Counted from the first letter of the stretch, positions 15,988-25,660 are shown. The stretch is 64,000 bases of DNA from Bacteroides_E sp964528875 (GCA_964528875.1 CAZGUI010000006.1:15943-79942); one strand, 5' to 3'. Made by a program: numbers and translations. The notes: generated by a model not told the origin, from the letters alone.

Positions 15988-17556
15988 TTAATATTGATCA
16001 TTTTGGTCTAAATTAGGGTTGTTGTCCACTTCACTTTGAGGAATAGGCATTCGAATAGACTTTCCAATTATAAAATTATTGAAGTCACTATCACGTGCTT
16101 TCAATTCATCTAATGTTGTTTGATCATTTATTCCCCAGCGCTTCAAGTCAATCCAACGTGTGCACTCCATTGCTAGTTCCAATGCTCTTTCAATCTTTAT
16201 ATGTTCTCTAAACTCGTTTTTGCTCGTTGTTATTTTTACTCCATTGTAATATTTACTATTCTCTATATTAGGTAAATTTACTCGATTACGCACACGATTT
16301 ACACATTCAATAGCTTTACTAGGAGGAGTTTCATCAATTTCGTTGAGAACTTCTGCATAAAGTAGTAGCATATCTGCATAACGTAAGGATCTAAAGTTAT
16401 TGTCGTTCCAATAGTATAGAGGTGATGCATCTGTACTATATTTCTTTATAAATACACGATTTCCCCAATCATTATTCCAAGGTGATCCATAAATTAGATG
16501 ATTCGATTGGTCTGGGAAATCAGACTTTGATCCGTCATACCACAATGTGTGAAAGAGCCTTACATCATTTTTTCCATCTATAGTTTGTTCACGTTTATAA
16601 TAGTCTACTAGCCAACGTCTTGCTTCAATATTATTCCATCCAATTCCGGGAGGAGCCTGATTCATTTCAATTTGTGTTCCTAACTGTGCATTAGGGTCTA
16701 AATAGTTATCTGTCTGGTCAAACCCCACCTTATTGGTTAAAGAGAAATGGATTTCATAAATGGATTCTTCGTTATTTTCTGTGTAATTGCTGAAGTTATC
16801 TTCCCATTTTGATACTAAATCATAAAGTTTTTTCCCTTCACCATCTATAAGCCACTCAAGACATCTTTTGGCATCATTCCATTTGTGATGTTGGGCATAA
16901 GCTTTTGCTAACAATCCATAAGCAGCTCCTTTTGTTGGACGTCCATAATTGTTCTCATCGCGTGTAGAAGGGAGTTTAGTTACTGCATCTTCTAAGTCTT
17001 CTTCTATTTTAGTGAATATTTCATCAGTTGTACCTTGAAAGGGTTTGTCCGAAGCCGATGAAGTGTTAAACACAAGAGGTACATTGTCCCATAGAGCTGT
17101 CAGGTGGAAGTAATAAAATGCACGTAGAAACTTTGTTTGTCCTATTAAATCATCTCTGTGTTTTTCATCACTAAAAGGAATGCTTTCGATATTGTCAAGA
17201 ACTTGGTTTGCTCTGAAAATAGCGGTATAATGTTCTCTCCATATTTTATTGTTAACATCTGAAAAATTATAATTGGTAAAGATGAATTTTGTGTATTCAT
17301 TAAGTTCTGTCCAACCAGCATAACTAACTCCTTCATCGGCCATACCTGTCATTTGTGTATATATATTCCTTGTCCAAGTTCCTTGTCGATAAAACATACT
17401 GTATACAGCGATTACTCCGGCTTCGATATCTGCTTCTGTTTTCCAAAAGACCCCAGTGCTAAGAGTATTCTCATTTTGTAAATCTAGTAATGAGGCATCA
17501 CAAGACGTGAGTATAAGTGTAATAACACTTATTATAGTTATTATTTGATTTTTCAT
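15988..17556 (-). CDS. SusD-like nutrient-binding outer-membrane lipoprotein (RusD-type)
   Basis: It binds the substrate on the cell surface and caps the SusC channel. The 522 residues have a lipobox (LILTSC, Cys at 19) and the usual SusD pattern: FRANQVLDNIE, GQTKFLRAFYYFHLTALWDNVPLV, then TPR-like helices (AAYGLLAKAYAQHHKWNDAKRCLE). The C-terminal RagB/SusD domain has LRYADMLLLYAEVLNE and ERALELAMECTRWIDLKRWG. It lies 12 bp after the SusC gene. Its place in a ribokinase/nucleoside hydrolase locus points to nucleosides or ribosides as ligands; the ligand is inferred. Confidence 0.93.
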   Translation of the reverse strand: MKNQIITIISVITLILTSCDASLLDLQNENTLSTGVFWKTEADIEAGVIAVYSMFYRQGTWTRNIYTQMTGMADEGVSYAGWTELNEYTKFIFTNYNFSDVNNKIWREHYTAIFRANQVLDNIESIPFSDEKHRDDLIGQTKFLRAFYYFHLTALWDNVPLVFNTSSASDKPFQGTTDEIFTKIEEDLEDAVTKLPSTRDENNYGRPTKGAAYGLLAKAYAQHHKWNDAKRCLEWLIDGEGKKLYDLVSKWEDNFSNYTENNEESIYEIHFSLTNKVGFDQTDNYLDPNAQLGTQIEMNQAPPGIGWNNIEARRWLVDYYKREQTIDGKNDVRLFHTLWYDGSKSDFPDQSNHLIYGSPWNNDWGNRVFIKKYSTDASPLYYWNDNNFRSLRYADMLLLYAEVLNEIDETPPSKAIECVNRVRNRVNLPNIENSKYYNGVKITTSKNEFREHIKIERALELAMECTRWIDLKRWGINDQTTLDELKARDSDFNNFIIGKSIRMPIPQSEVDNNPNLDQNDQY

Positions 17557-17568
17557 ATTCTTTTGTAT

Positions 17569-20500
17569 TTAGAATGTAAATGATAAAGCAAACTGAACAG
17601 CTCTAGGGTTAGGAAATGAGCAGTAGTCTGCACCTATGGTGAAAATTCCGTTGTCAGAGAACTCAGGGTCTAAGCCAGAGTATCCGGTGAAAGTAATTAA
17701 GTTTTGTAAAGTGACAGATGCTCTTAACCTTTCAAGTTTGATTTTTCTAAGGTATTGTGAAGGAACAGTGTAACCTAGTGTTATATCACTTATACGGAAG
17801 AAAGATCCATTTTCTAACCAGCGATTTTGATCACTTCTACTATTCCTAGAGTCTCCATAAACAATGCGTGGTCTGTCATTTACAGGATGTTCTTGTGTCC
17901 ACGGAATAATTCCATTAAAGTTATTTTGATTGTTTGAAAAATCACCAGCAGCTGAAGCTGATCCATTCCAAACTTTTTGTCCAAATCGTCCATATCCGTT
18001 AATGTTCAGGTCAAATCCTTTATAGGAGGCTCCTAGATTTACGCCAATCTCTAATTTAGGCCAAGGATTCCCTATTATTTGTCGATCTTCTGATGAAATT
18101 ATACCATCCTCGTTATAATCGTTATATTTAATGTCCCCAGGTAATGCATTAGGTTGAATTATTTTACCTTCAGAGTTTACGTAGTTCTTAATTTCATCCT
18201 CAGATTGAAATATGCCTTCCATTTTGTATAGATACCACATACCTAATGGTTCACCGATTACTGTCTTGGCTAAATTTGTATTGTAGACTGTTTGTCCGTA
18301 ACCTAGATCAAGAACTTTATTTTTCAAGTGAGAGAAGTTTAAGGAGGCTGAATAGGAGAAATCACTTATATTATCATTCCATCCTAGCTCCATTTCAAAT
18401 CCTTTATTTTCTAAACTTCCTGCATTTACTGCTGGAGCTCCACCCTCATTTCCTGAACTCATTAAAATAGGTAAGTATACAAGTAAATCCTTACTTTTTG
18501 AATAAAAGTATTCAGCACTAACACGAAGACGATTATTGAATGAAATCATATCAAACCCAATATTTGTGGTTGTCTTTTTTTCCCACACTAGATTGTTGTT
18601 ACTCAATTGAGATTGTGTCATTCCTATTAATATGTTTTCAGGATTACCTATAACTGCTCGTGGGGCTGTATTTATTGTTGCTTGATAATCCCAGTAACCA
18701 ATACTACTATTGCCTAATGTTCCATAATTTGCACGAATTTTTAAATCATCAATGAATGGGACATTAAAGAACTTTTCACTACTAATGCGCCAGCCAAGAG
18801 AAACAGAGAGAAAATCACCCCATCTTTGATCTTTTGGTAGCCTAGAAGTTCCATCTCGTCGAGCAGTTATCTGTGTTAGGTATTTATCGTCATATGAGTA
18901 GTTTATACGTCCTAAGTATGATATTAATGCTGATTTTCCATAGCTACCTCCTGCTGTAGTATTTCCTGTTGCAGAGTCTAATGATGTGATGTATTTGTCA
19001 CCTATCATTAGTGGGTCTAGTTTAGTGATCCATCTTTTTTCTTCGTGGAATCTATTGTATGTAATACCAAATAAGGCATTAATATCATGCTTCTTGATTT
19101 TGTGTTTGAAGTTATATGTTTGTTCAATGAGTATGTCATAATTTTTAGCACTATCATAACCTAAGTGAGCCGCATCATCACCTTGTCCCATCACCCAGTT
19201 CCCTTTTTTTCGTAAACTGTTAGTGATGCCCATGTAGCTTTTATAAGCAACATTTAGTCGAGCATCAAACATCTCAAAAAGAGAGATCTGTCCATAGATG
19301 TTTCCTGTTAAATACTCTTCTTCATTGTTTCGTTCATATAAATCTTGCATTGCTACGGAGTTTAAGCCATAAGAATTTGCATGATCAACATTTCCATATC
19401 CATAACCTCCTGGGTTTGACTCATCATATACAGGTATAGTAGGAGGTATTCCAATAAAGTCACTCCATGGATTTCCATTTAAAATTTTCCTATCCGATTT
19501 TGTATAATAAAAATTTTCTCCATATGAAAAGATCCCTTTTTGACCACTAACATTGACACGAAACCCATATTTATCATAACCTGTACTATAGAGAGCCCCA
19601 TCATCTACCATACGATTTAAGGATGTATAATATTTGATAGTTTTAGATCCTCCAGAAAAAGAAACATTGTAGTTTTGTAATACCCCTGTGGTTAACATTT
19701 CTTTCTGCCAGTCTGTACTACTATCATAATGGTTTTGTCTTTTCGTAATGCCTGAAACCGCAGCAAGGATTGCTTCGTCATAAGCTCGATTATTATATGT
19801 TTTATAAGTTTCTGCATCCATTAGATCATATTTAGGTAACCAACTAAGTGTTACTTGAGAGTCAAATTTCACTTTAAGATCTCCTTCTTTTCCTTGCTTT
19901 GTGGTGATAATAACAACTCCATTAGCAGCACGAGAACCATAAATTGCAGCTGATGAGGCATCCTTTAAAACTTGTATTGATTCTATATCTTCCACATTAA
20001 CTCCTAAGTCGCTTCCCCCATAGGCTCCATCTATAATAAAAAGAGGATTATTGTTCGTTAAGCTTCCTAAACCACGAATATTTATAGTTGCATTGGTACC
20101 GGGAAGACCACTACTTGTTATTTTTACACCTGATGTTAATCCACGCATTGCTTCTACTACATTGCCTGAGACTCTTTCTGCAAGGGCATCTTCTTTTACA
20201 GTAGAGATTGATCCTAAAATATCTTTCTTTTTAACAGTTCCATATCCAATAACAACAACCTCGTCCAGAATTTTACTTTCAGGTTCTAACGTGATATTTA
20301 TTGAGGTTCTATTTCCAACATTAATTTTTTGTGTTATGAAGCCTATGAAGCTAAACTCTAGAGTTGCATCAGAAGGAACATTTATTTCGTATTTTCCATC
20401 CATGTCTGTCGTTGTTCCATAAGTTATTTCTCCTTCTTTTGTTATAATAGAAACTCCTATTAGTCCTTCTCCTGTATCATCTTTTACAATACCTGTCACC

Positions 20501-20604
20501 CTGTTTTGTGCACATAGACTAAAAGAGTATGTACATAAGAAGACTAATATCATAAACCAATGACGTCTTGTATTAGTCGTGTTTTTGTTTAATTCAGTTT
20601 TCAT
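17569..20604 (-). CDS. SusC-like TonB-dependent outer-membrane transporter (RusC-type)
   Basis: This 1011-residue transporter imports the substrate across the outer membrane using TonB. It has a signal peptide ending near SLCAQ and an N-terminal carboxypeptidase-like domain (VTGIVKDDTGEGLIGVSI...). Next are the TonB-box region (DEVVVIGYGTVKKKDILGSIS) and a plug domain (NVVEAMRGLTSGVKI, INIRGLGSLTNNNPLFIIDG, SIQVLKDASSAAIYGSRAANGVVIITTK). A long beta-barrel ends in AVQFALSFTF, with the terminal Phe of outer-membrane barrels. It precedes susD by 12 bp. The 148-bp gap to the permease gene shows no clear TAnnTTTG promoter. Confidence 0.95.
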   Translation of the reverse strand: MKTELNKNTTNTRRHWFMILVFLCTYSFSLCAQNRVTGIVKDDTGEGLIGVSIITKEGEITYGTTTDMDGKYEINVPSDATLEFSFIGFITQKINVGNRTSINITLEPESKILDEVVVIGYGTVKKKDILGSISTVKEDALAERVSGNVVEAMRGLTSGVKITSSGLPGTNATINIRGLGSLTNNNPLFIIDGAYGGSDLGVNVEDIESIQVLKDASSAAIYGSRAANGVVIITTKQGKEGDLKVKFDSQVTLSWLPKYDLMDAETYKTYNNRAYDEAILAAVSGITKRQNHYDSSTDWQKEMLTTGVLQNYNVSFSGGSKTIKYYTSLNRMVDDGALYSTGYDKYGFRVNVSGQKGIFSYGENFYYTKSDRKILNGNPWSDFIGIPPTIPVYDESNPGGYGYGNVDHANSYGLNSVAMQDLYERNNEEEYLTGNIYGQISLFEMFDARLNVAYKSYMGITNSLRKKGNWVMGQGDDAAHLGYDSAKNYDILIEQTYNFKHKIKKHDINALFGITYNRFHEEKRWITKLDPLMIGDKYITSLDSATGNTTAGGSYGKSALISYLGRINYSYDDKYLTQITARRDGTSRLPKDQRWGDFLSVSLGWRISSEKFFNVPFIDDLKIRANYGTLGNSSIGYWDYQATINTAPRAVIGNPENILIGMTQSQLSNNNLVWEKKTTTNIGFDMISFNNRLRVSAEYFYSKSKDLLVYLPILMSSGNEGGAPAVNAGSLENKGFEMELGWNDNISDFSYSASLNFSHLKNKVLDLGYGQTVYNTNLAKTVIGEPLGMWYLYKMEGIFQSEDEIKNYVNSEGKIIQPNALPGDIKYNDYNEDGIISSEDRQIIGNPWPKLEIGVNLGASYKGFDLNINGYGRFGQKVWNGSASAAGDFSNNQNNFNGIIPWTQEHPVNDRPRIVYGDSRNSRSDQNRWLENGSFFRISDITLGYTVPSQYLRKIKLERLRASVTLQNLITFTGYSGLDPEFSDNGIFTIGADYCSFPNPRAVQFALSFTF

Positions 20605-20752
20605 GTATTTTTTTGTTTATAAGGATTATTCGTATACGTGTTAGTTTTGCTCTAATATTCATAGTTAAATTTTGTAAATGGTTTTGTTTTCAAGCATAAT
20701 TATATCATTCCCTATGTTTAATAGGAAGTGAAATATTGATTAGAATCTAATT

Positions 20753-21766
20753 TCAATTAGCTCCTGATATGATTATTGCTGATAGTCCTAAAATAAATAA
20801 TATAAACATACAAGTAAGTAGAATGTTAACTACTCGTGGAGAGTCTTTAAATTCTTTCCAAATGAAAATACCCCAAAAGGCTGCAATCATTGGTGCTCCT
20901 TGACCTAAGGCATATGAAATTGCCGTACCTGCTTTTCCTGCCGCTATATAGCTTAGAGCTGTTCCTAATCCCCAAATAGCTCCACCAAGGATTCCTACAA
21001 TGTGTGTTTTTCCTTTTCCTTTAAAATATTCTTTGTAACTAACGGGTGTTCCAACAAATGGTTTCTTCATTACAAGGGTGTTAAAAATGAAGTTACTTAA
21101 GAAGATTCCTATTGAAAAAATAAAAAAAGCAGAATATGGAGTAGCCATTCCTGCAGTAGGGGCTTCAAAGTTCTCTAGATCCATTGCTGAAGCAACAAAT
21201 CTATAGAAAAAAGACATTAATATACCTGCTATAGCTGCTAAGATGATTCCTTTCTTTTCTCCTGCTTTTTCTTCTTTAAGGTTTTCCTGCTTTTTCCCTG
21301 CTGCTATTCCATTACATATGATGGCTATTACAATTAGTAGTACTCCAACAAACAGCCAAATGGGATCTCCTTTTGGGGTACTGAAATAATTGATAAATAC
21401 GCCTAAAACTAAAGCTAGTCCAACTCCAAGAGGAAATGCGACTGACATACCTGCCATCGATACAGAAGCAGAAAGTAAAATATTTGATGCATTGAAAATT
21501 ACTCCCCCCAATAGTGCACTGCAAATATTTTTTGTGCTAATTTGTTGTATGTCTTCAAGAAAACCTCTACCCTCGCTTCCATAGCTTCCAAGAGTAAAAA
21601 CTAAGAGTAAAGCAAATAATAAAATACCAATGGTATAATCCCAATAGTAGAGTTCATAACGCCATTTCTTACTTGCTAGTTTTTGTGTGTTTCCCCACGA
21701 TCCCCAGCAAATCATGGTAATAAAGCAGAATATAACTGCTAGAGTATAGCTGTTGACTATAAACAT
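20753..21766 (-). CDS. Inner-membrane sugar permease of the RhaT/RbsU-like type (RusT candidate)
   Basis: This 337-residue protein has about ten hydrophobic segments, in the drug/metabolite transporter superfamily pattern. MICWGSWGNTQKLASKKWRYELYYWDY near the start is typical of the Bacteroidetes sugar permeases of this group, and GAIWGLGTALSYIAAGKAGTAISYALGQGAP lies in the second half. It lies between the ribokinase genes and susC, and the rus locus of B. thetaiotaomicron also has a permease. Uptake of ribose from periplasm to cytoplasm is inferred from context; rhamnose or another sugar cannot be excluded from sequence alone. Confidence 0.75.
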   Translation of the reverse strand: MFIVNSYTLAVIFCFITMICWGSWGNTQKLASKKWRYELYYWDYTIGILLFALLLVFTLGSYGSEGRGFLEDIQQISTKNICSALLGGVIFNASNILLSASVSMAGMSVAFPLGVGLALVLGVFINYFSTPKGDPIWLFVGVLLIVIAIICNGIAAGKKQENLKEEKAGEKKGIILAAIAGILMSFFYRFVASAMDLENFEAPTAGMATPYSAFFIFSIGIFLSNFIFNTLVMKKPFVGTPVSYKEYFKGKGKTHIVGILGGAIWGLGTALSYIAAGKAGTAISYALGQGAPMIAAFWGIFIWKEFKDSPRVVNILLTCMFILFILGLSAIIISGAN

Positions 21767-21797
21767 AGTGGTTTATGTATTAATTAAGGTTAAACAA

Positions 21798-22712
21798 TTA
21801 TTTATTATTATTCATAAATTTCCTAACTTCTTCAAGTGTAGGAATGGATACTTGCGCTCCAGAACGAGTAACTGTAATGGCTGCTGCTGCATTGGCGAAA
21901 TTTAAAGCTTCTCTATCAATTCCGTTTTTAGCCAATACAACAGCTAATGCACCACAAAAAGTGTCTCCTGCAGCTACAGTATCAATAGCATTTACTTTAA
22001 AACTAGGAACATTAACTTCTTCTTTTTTGTTTTTCATATATACACCATTACTTCCTAATGTTATAACAACATTTTTAGCTCCTTTATTAATTAATACTTG
22101 AGCTATTTCTTTTAAGTTTTTTCCATTGTACTCTATCTGTGAAATAAGGGAGGCTTCAACCTCATTTACAACTAAAATATCTATTAGATCCATTAATTCT
22201 GTATCGATTGGGCAGGCAGGTGCAGGATTAAATAATATTTTCTTTCCCTTCTGTTTTGTTAATAAGGCTACTTCTTTTATCGTTTCATATGGTATTTCTG
22301 CCTGCATAACAACAATATCCGTTTCACTAATAACTTGTGAAAACGAAGCAATAGAATCAGGAGATAAAGAATAATTTGACCCGGGTGCTACAGCTATGTA
22401 GTTTTCTCCATTATTAGAAACAAAAATAAGAGCTATACCTGTAGGATTATTCTGATCTTGGATTATATAATCAGTACAAATGTTCTCATTTTTGAAATGC
22501 TTTTTAAGGACTTCTGTATAAATATCATTGCCAAGAGAAGTTACAAAAGTTACCTCTCCACCTAGGCGAGCAGCAGCAACAGCTTGATTTGCTCCTTTTC
22601 CTCCAAAGTTCTGCATAAATTTGGCATTTCCAACTGTTTCACCAGGTGTTGGTAGATGAGTGACTTGAGCCACCATATCAATATTTGAACTCCCTATTAC
22701 TGCTATTTTCAT
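21798..22712 (-). CDS. rbsK: Ribokinase (first of a tandem pair in map order)
   Basis: It phosphorylates ribose to ribose 5-phosphate in the cytoplasm. The 304 residues show PfkB family signatures: GSSNIDMVAQV and GGKGANQAVAAARLG near the start, ILFNPAPA near 165, and DTVAAGDTFCGAL with the catalytic Asp at about 250. The usual DTTGAGD is altered to DTVAAGD, but the Gly-Asp is kept. It starts 25 bp after the second ribokinase gene and ends 31 bp before the permease gene. Paired ribokinases are also described for the B. thetaiotaomicron rus locus. Confidence 0.88.
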   Translation of the reverse strand: MKIAVIGSSNIDMVAQVTHLPTPGETVGNAKFMQNFGGKGANQAVAAARLGGEVTFVTSLGNDIYTEVLKKHFKNENICTDYIIQDQNNPTGIALIFVSNNGENYIAVAPGSNYSLSPDSIASFSQVISETDIVVMQAEIPYETIKEVALLTKQKGKKILFNPAPACPIDTELMDLIDILVVNEVEASLISQIEYNGKNLKEIAQVLINKGAKNVVITLGSNGVYMKNKKEEVNVPSFKVNAIDTVAAGDTFCGALAVVLAKNGIDREALNFANAAAAITVTRSGAQVSIPTLEEVRKFMNNNK

Positions 22713-22737
22713 AATGTTTCTGTTTGTTTTATATGAT

Positions 22738-23655
22738 TTATAATATAATTTCTCTTATATATGGAATAGCACTTTGTGCTCCTATTCGTGTGACTGATAT
22801 AGCAGCCGCTGCATTAGCGAATTTTACAGACTCGATAACCGAATGCTTTAATGAAAGATGAAAGCTAAATGCTCCACAAAAAACATCTCCTGCACCCGTA
22901 GTGTCAACAGTTTTAACCGTTTTTGCAGGAATAAAGGCATACTCCTCTTTTTCTTTTACGTATGCTCCGTCTTTGCCTAATGTTATAACTACATTATTAA
23001 TGCCTTTTTCTCCAATTGCTTTTGCCGCCCTGTGTGCACTGTCTATACTTATTACTTTGATTCCTGTTAGCATTTCTGCTTCGATGCGATTAGGTAGTAT
23101 AGTGTGTACTTTATTTAAAAATGTTTCATTTAATGTAGATGCAGGTGCAGGGTTAAGGATGACTTTTTTGTTGTATTTATTTGCTAGTGATGCTGCGTAT
23201 TCTGCAGTTTCAATAGGGACCTCTAGCTGCATAAGAATAATGTCACATTCTTTTATTCTTTCTTCAGCTTTGTCAATATCTTCATAAGATAATGTACTAT
23301 TGGCTCCTGGAGCAACAATGATACTGTTTTCTCCGTATGTGTCCACAGAAATAAGAGCAACTCCTGATGGGTTTTTTTGATCAGTGAAAATAAACTCAGT
23401 ATTTATATTTTCTGATTTATATATTTCTAATGCTTGTAAACCAAATAAATCATAGCCAACCTTAGAAATAAAAGTAACATCTGCACCTAATCGAGAAGCT
23501 GTAATAGCCTGATTTGCTCCCTTTCCACCAGTATTCATATGAAAAACACCACCTAATATTGTCTCTCCAGGGACAGGCAGCCTATTTGCTTTGACTATCA
23601 TATCTGTATTGTTGCTTCCTACAACCACAATTTTAGGTTTAGATATCCCTTGCAT
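22738..23655 (-). CDS. rbsK: Ribokinase (second of a tandem pair)
   Basis: This 305-residue PfkB-family kinase has VVGSNNTDMIVKANRLPVPGE, GGKGANQAITASRLGA, VILNPAPAS and the canonical DTTGAGDVFCGAF with the catalytic Asp at about 257. It resembles the 21798 gene in every motif and is presumably an old duplicate. It is the first gene of the catabolic block and has a 205-bp gap upstream separating it from the regulator, where a promoter may lie. One of the two kinases might act on deoxyribose or another pentose; the sequence does not tell. Confidence 0.88.
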   Translation of the reverse strand: MQGISKPKIVVVGSNNTDMIVKANRLPVPGETILGGVFHMNTGGKGANQAITASRLGADVTFISKVGYDLFGLQALEIYKSENINTEFIFTDQKNPSGVALISVDTYGENSIIVAPGANSTLSYEDIDKAEERIKECDIILMQLEVPIETAEYAASLANKYNKKVILNPAPASTLNETFLNKVHTILPNRIEAEMLTGIKVISIDSAHRAAKAIGEKGINNVVITLGKDGAYVKEKEEYAFIPAKTVKTVDTTGAGDVFCGAFSFHLSLKHSVIESVKFANAAAAISVTRIGAQSAIPYIREIIL

Positions 23656-23678
23656 AGTATTAATTAATTAAGTATATG

Positions 23679-23686
23679 CAAATAAA
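23679..23686 (-). promoter_or_regulatory. Possible -7 element before the ribokinase operon
   Basis: TTTATTTG on the minus strand differs from TAnnTTTG at one position and lies 24 bp before the ribokinase start. No good -33 element is seen, as is common for promoters needing an activator. Confidence 0.35.
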
Positions 23687-23860
23687 GTGAATAATATAAT
23701 GTGTTTTTTTTCAAAATTACCCTAATTATATAATTCCAAATAGTATAAAATATTATAAATCCTTTTTCTATTATTTGTTAATTGCTCCTTTTTTATATAT
23801 TATATAATTGTAAAAAATATACTCCTTGAGATTGAGCTTGTTTTTATTTATCTTTTTTGA

Positions 23861-25390
23861 TTAATCTTCTATTCTGTTTCTTAAAACTTTAGATAAGCTT
23901 ATTCTTAATATTTTGGATTCAACCCAAGCTGTAAAGTCAAAAATGCGTAATATTTGACTCTCATATTTGTCTTGAGATATATTATTTATTCTAGGTTTTA
24001 ATTTTCCCCAAAAAAGATCTCGCTCTTCTTGAAAAATAGGTAAATCTTTTTTATTTAAATACCACAAGATAATCTGTTCTGTTTTAAAGGCCTTTTCTTT
24101 TGTAAATCTTAAATTTCTAGTGATAGACTGCGATTCATGAAAAACAAAATCATACTCTTTCATTTCATAGTATGCAATCAATCTTACCAATCGAATGGTC
24201 TTCATTAAAGGGGAGTATTTAATATTGTGATCAATAATGGTATTACTTATGTATTTTCTTGCTAATTTATAGTCCTGGTTGCCAATATAAACAAGAGCTG
24301 TATAAAGTAAAAGTTCACTTTTTCGTATGGGATTTAGCCATGAATCTTTGCTATAAAGAGCGTCTTGATATTTATCCATAATATCCATGCATTTTGAAAA
24401 CTCTCCTTTGTCTAAAAAAGGAAATAACTCATATTGAAAAATCAAACAAATTGTGTTTATCTTGAATTCAAGAGATGTATGGATGCTTAACTCTTTAAGT
24501 TTATTAAGAAAGTATGGCATTTCGTTATACTTCCTAACTGAACGTAGACTATTTAGAACGCCTTCAAGTACAGAGACATAATATATTGGAGGGTTAGTAA
24601 GGAATTGTGGGTTTTGTTCAAATAATAGATTGAGTTCCTTGAATGAATTTAAGGCAGTTTTATAATCTCCTATTCCCATAAGATAGTTTCCTTGAAAAAG
24701 TTTATGATTTTTTGTCAATTCAAAGTTCCCATCCATGGGTGAAGATGAAGCAATATACAGTTCATTTACCATAAGATCACTCATATCTTTTTTTTGCTTT
24801 TTCGTACGAACAGCGCCAATTTGGGTAAGGCGAAATTTCAGTAAATTGTGTAGAGAGGATTGCTCCACTACCTTTCTGATTTTTTTTAATGTTTCATTTT
24901 GAATAAAATGTTTATGATATAACTCTTTCTCGGTCATGTTTGGAAAATTAAGTCGAAGTAAATATTCTAATTCTAATTTTATGGCAATCATTAAAATTTC
25001 ATTCTGTTCATAGTGTTGAGCCAGCTGTATTGTCTTTGATAATATTTCGAAACATTCTTCAAATAGAGATTTGTCGTAAAGCATTCGTGCTTTACATAGA
25101 TTATTTAGTAAGTCGTGGTAGTTGTCTTTGTTTTTTCTCAGTAAGAGTAGAGTGTCTAATAATTTATCGTATAAATACTTAATAGATACTTCAAAAGAAC
25201 TGTTTGGACGAGTTTTATGGAATATAGATTTTATATTATCACTATTTAACTGTCTATTATTAATTATTATTTTATAAATAATGCCAAAATCACTATTGTT
25301 ATTTTCTTTTATGAGTTGTTGAGAAATATGCTTTTTTTCTGATTTTGTAAGCGAATTAATTAAGGCAATTACTGCATCAATACGTTTCAT
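23861..25390 (-). CDS. RusR-like regulator candidate, helical-repeat protein
   Basis: I chose the Met at 25390 (MKRIDAVIALINSLTKSEKKHIS), giving 509 residues. An upstream in-frame Met at 25516 would add 42 residues of low-complexity, Lys/Asn-rich sequence. The N-terminal stretch could be a helical DNA-binding or interaction segment. The rest is a series of amphipathic helices in TPR style (for example ALNSFKELNLLFEQN and YISNTIIDHNIKY). No standard HTH, receiver or sensor domain is recognised. It stands at the head of the locus with the same orientation, matching the position of rusR in the ribose-utilisation locus of B. thetaiotaomicron. Identity as RusR rests mostly on context. Confidence 0.55.
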   Translation of the reverse strand: MKRIDAVIALINSLTKSEKKHISQQLIKENNNSDFGIIYKIIINNRQLNSDNIKSIFHKTRPNSSFEVSIKYLYDKLLDTLLLLRKNKDNYHDLLNNLCKARMLYDKSLFEECFEILSKTIQLAQHYEQNEILMIAIKLELEYLLRLNFPNMTEKELYHKHFIQNETLKKIRKVVEQSSLHNLLKFRLTQIGAVRTKKQKKDMSDLMVNELYIASSSPMDGNFELTKNHKLFQGNYLMGIGDYKTALNSFKELNLLFEQNPQFLTNPPIYYVSVLEGVLNSLRSVRKYNEMPYFLNKLKELSIHTSLEFKINTICLIFQYELFPFLDKGEFSKCMDIMDKYQDALYSKDSWLNPIRKSELLLYTALVYIGNQDYKLARKYISNTIIDHNIKYSPLMKTIRLVRLIAYYEMKEYDFVFHESQSITRNLRFTKEKAFKTEQIILWYLNKKDLPIFQEERDLFWGKLKPRINNISQDKYESQILRIFDFTAWVESKILRISLSKVLRNRIED

Positions 25391-25579
25391 TATAGGTGTT
25401 TTTTGTTTTAGTACATGGAGTAAGATAAAACTTTTTTTGTTATTTATGATACTTGAATATATTCTATAGCTTTTGTTTCTGTTTTTATGGGGTGCTTTCG
25501 TTGTGAGAATGTCCAATTCTTTTTGTCTAATTACTGTAAAAAGAGGTAAAAATAAAGAGTTTTTAGATTAATCGCATAA

Positions 25580-25660
25580 TAGGTCATAGACCTAAAGCTC
25601 TTCGGTCCTAGACCGAGCACCCTTCAGTCCTAGACCGACAGGCCTTTGGTCCTAGACCGA
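25580..25660 (-). repeat. Palindrome array B (4 x 15 bp at 22-bp period)
   Basis: Units start at 25580, 25602, 25624 and 25646. They read TAGGTCATAGACCTA, TCGGTCCTAGACCGA, TCAGTCCTAGACCGA and TTGGTCCTAGACCGA. Spacers are 7 bp (AAGCTCT, GCACCCT, CAGGCCT). The last three units and the middle spacer are almost the same as in array D at 56418, and the flank to the right is also similar. By that flank the element points opposite to arrays A and C. It lies just inside the right end of the candidate island. Confidence 0.9.

Noticed and set aside
20051..20422. 123-codon open frame on the plus strand opposite the SusC gene
   Set aside because: It is antisense to conserved plug-domain codons and has no ribosome binding site or family motif.
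25391..25516. Longer N-terminus of the regulator candidate
   Set aside because: The extra 42 residues are Lys/Asn/Ser-rich and unlike the helical body; the Met at 25390 gives a natural start.
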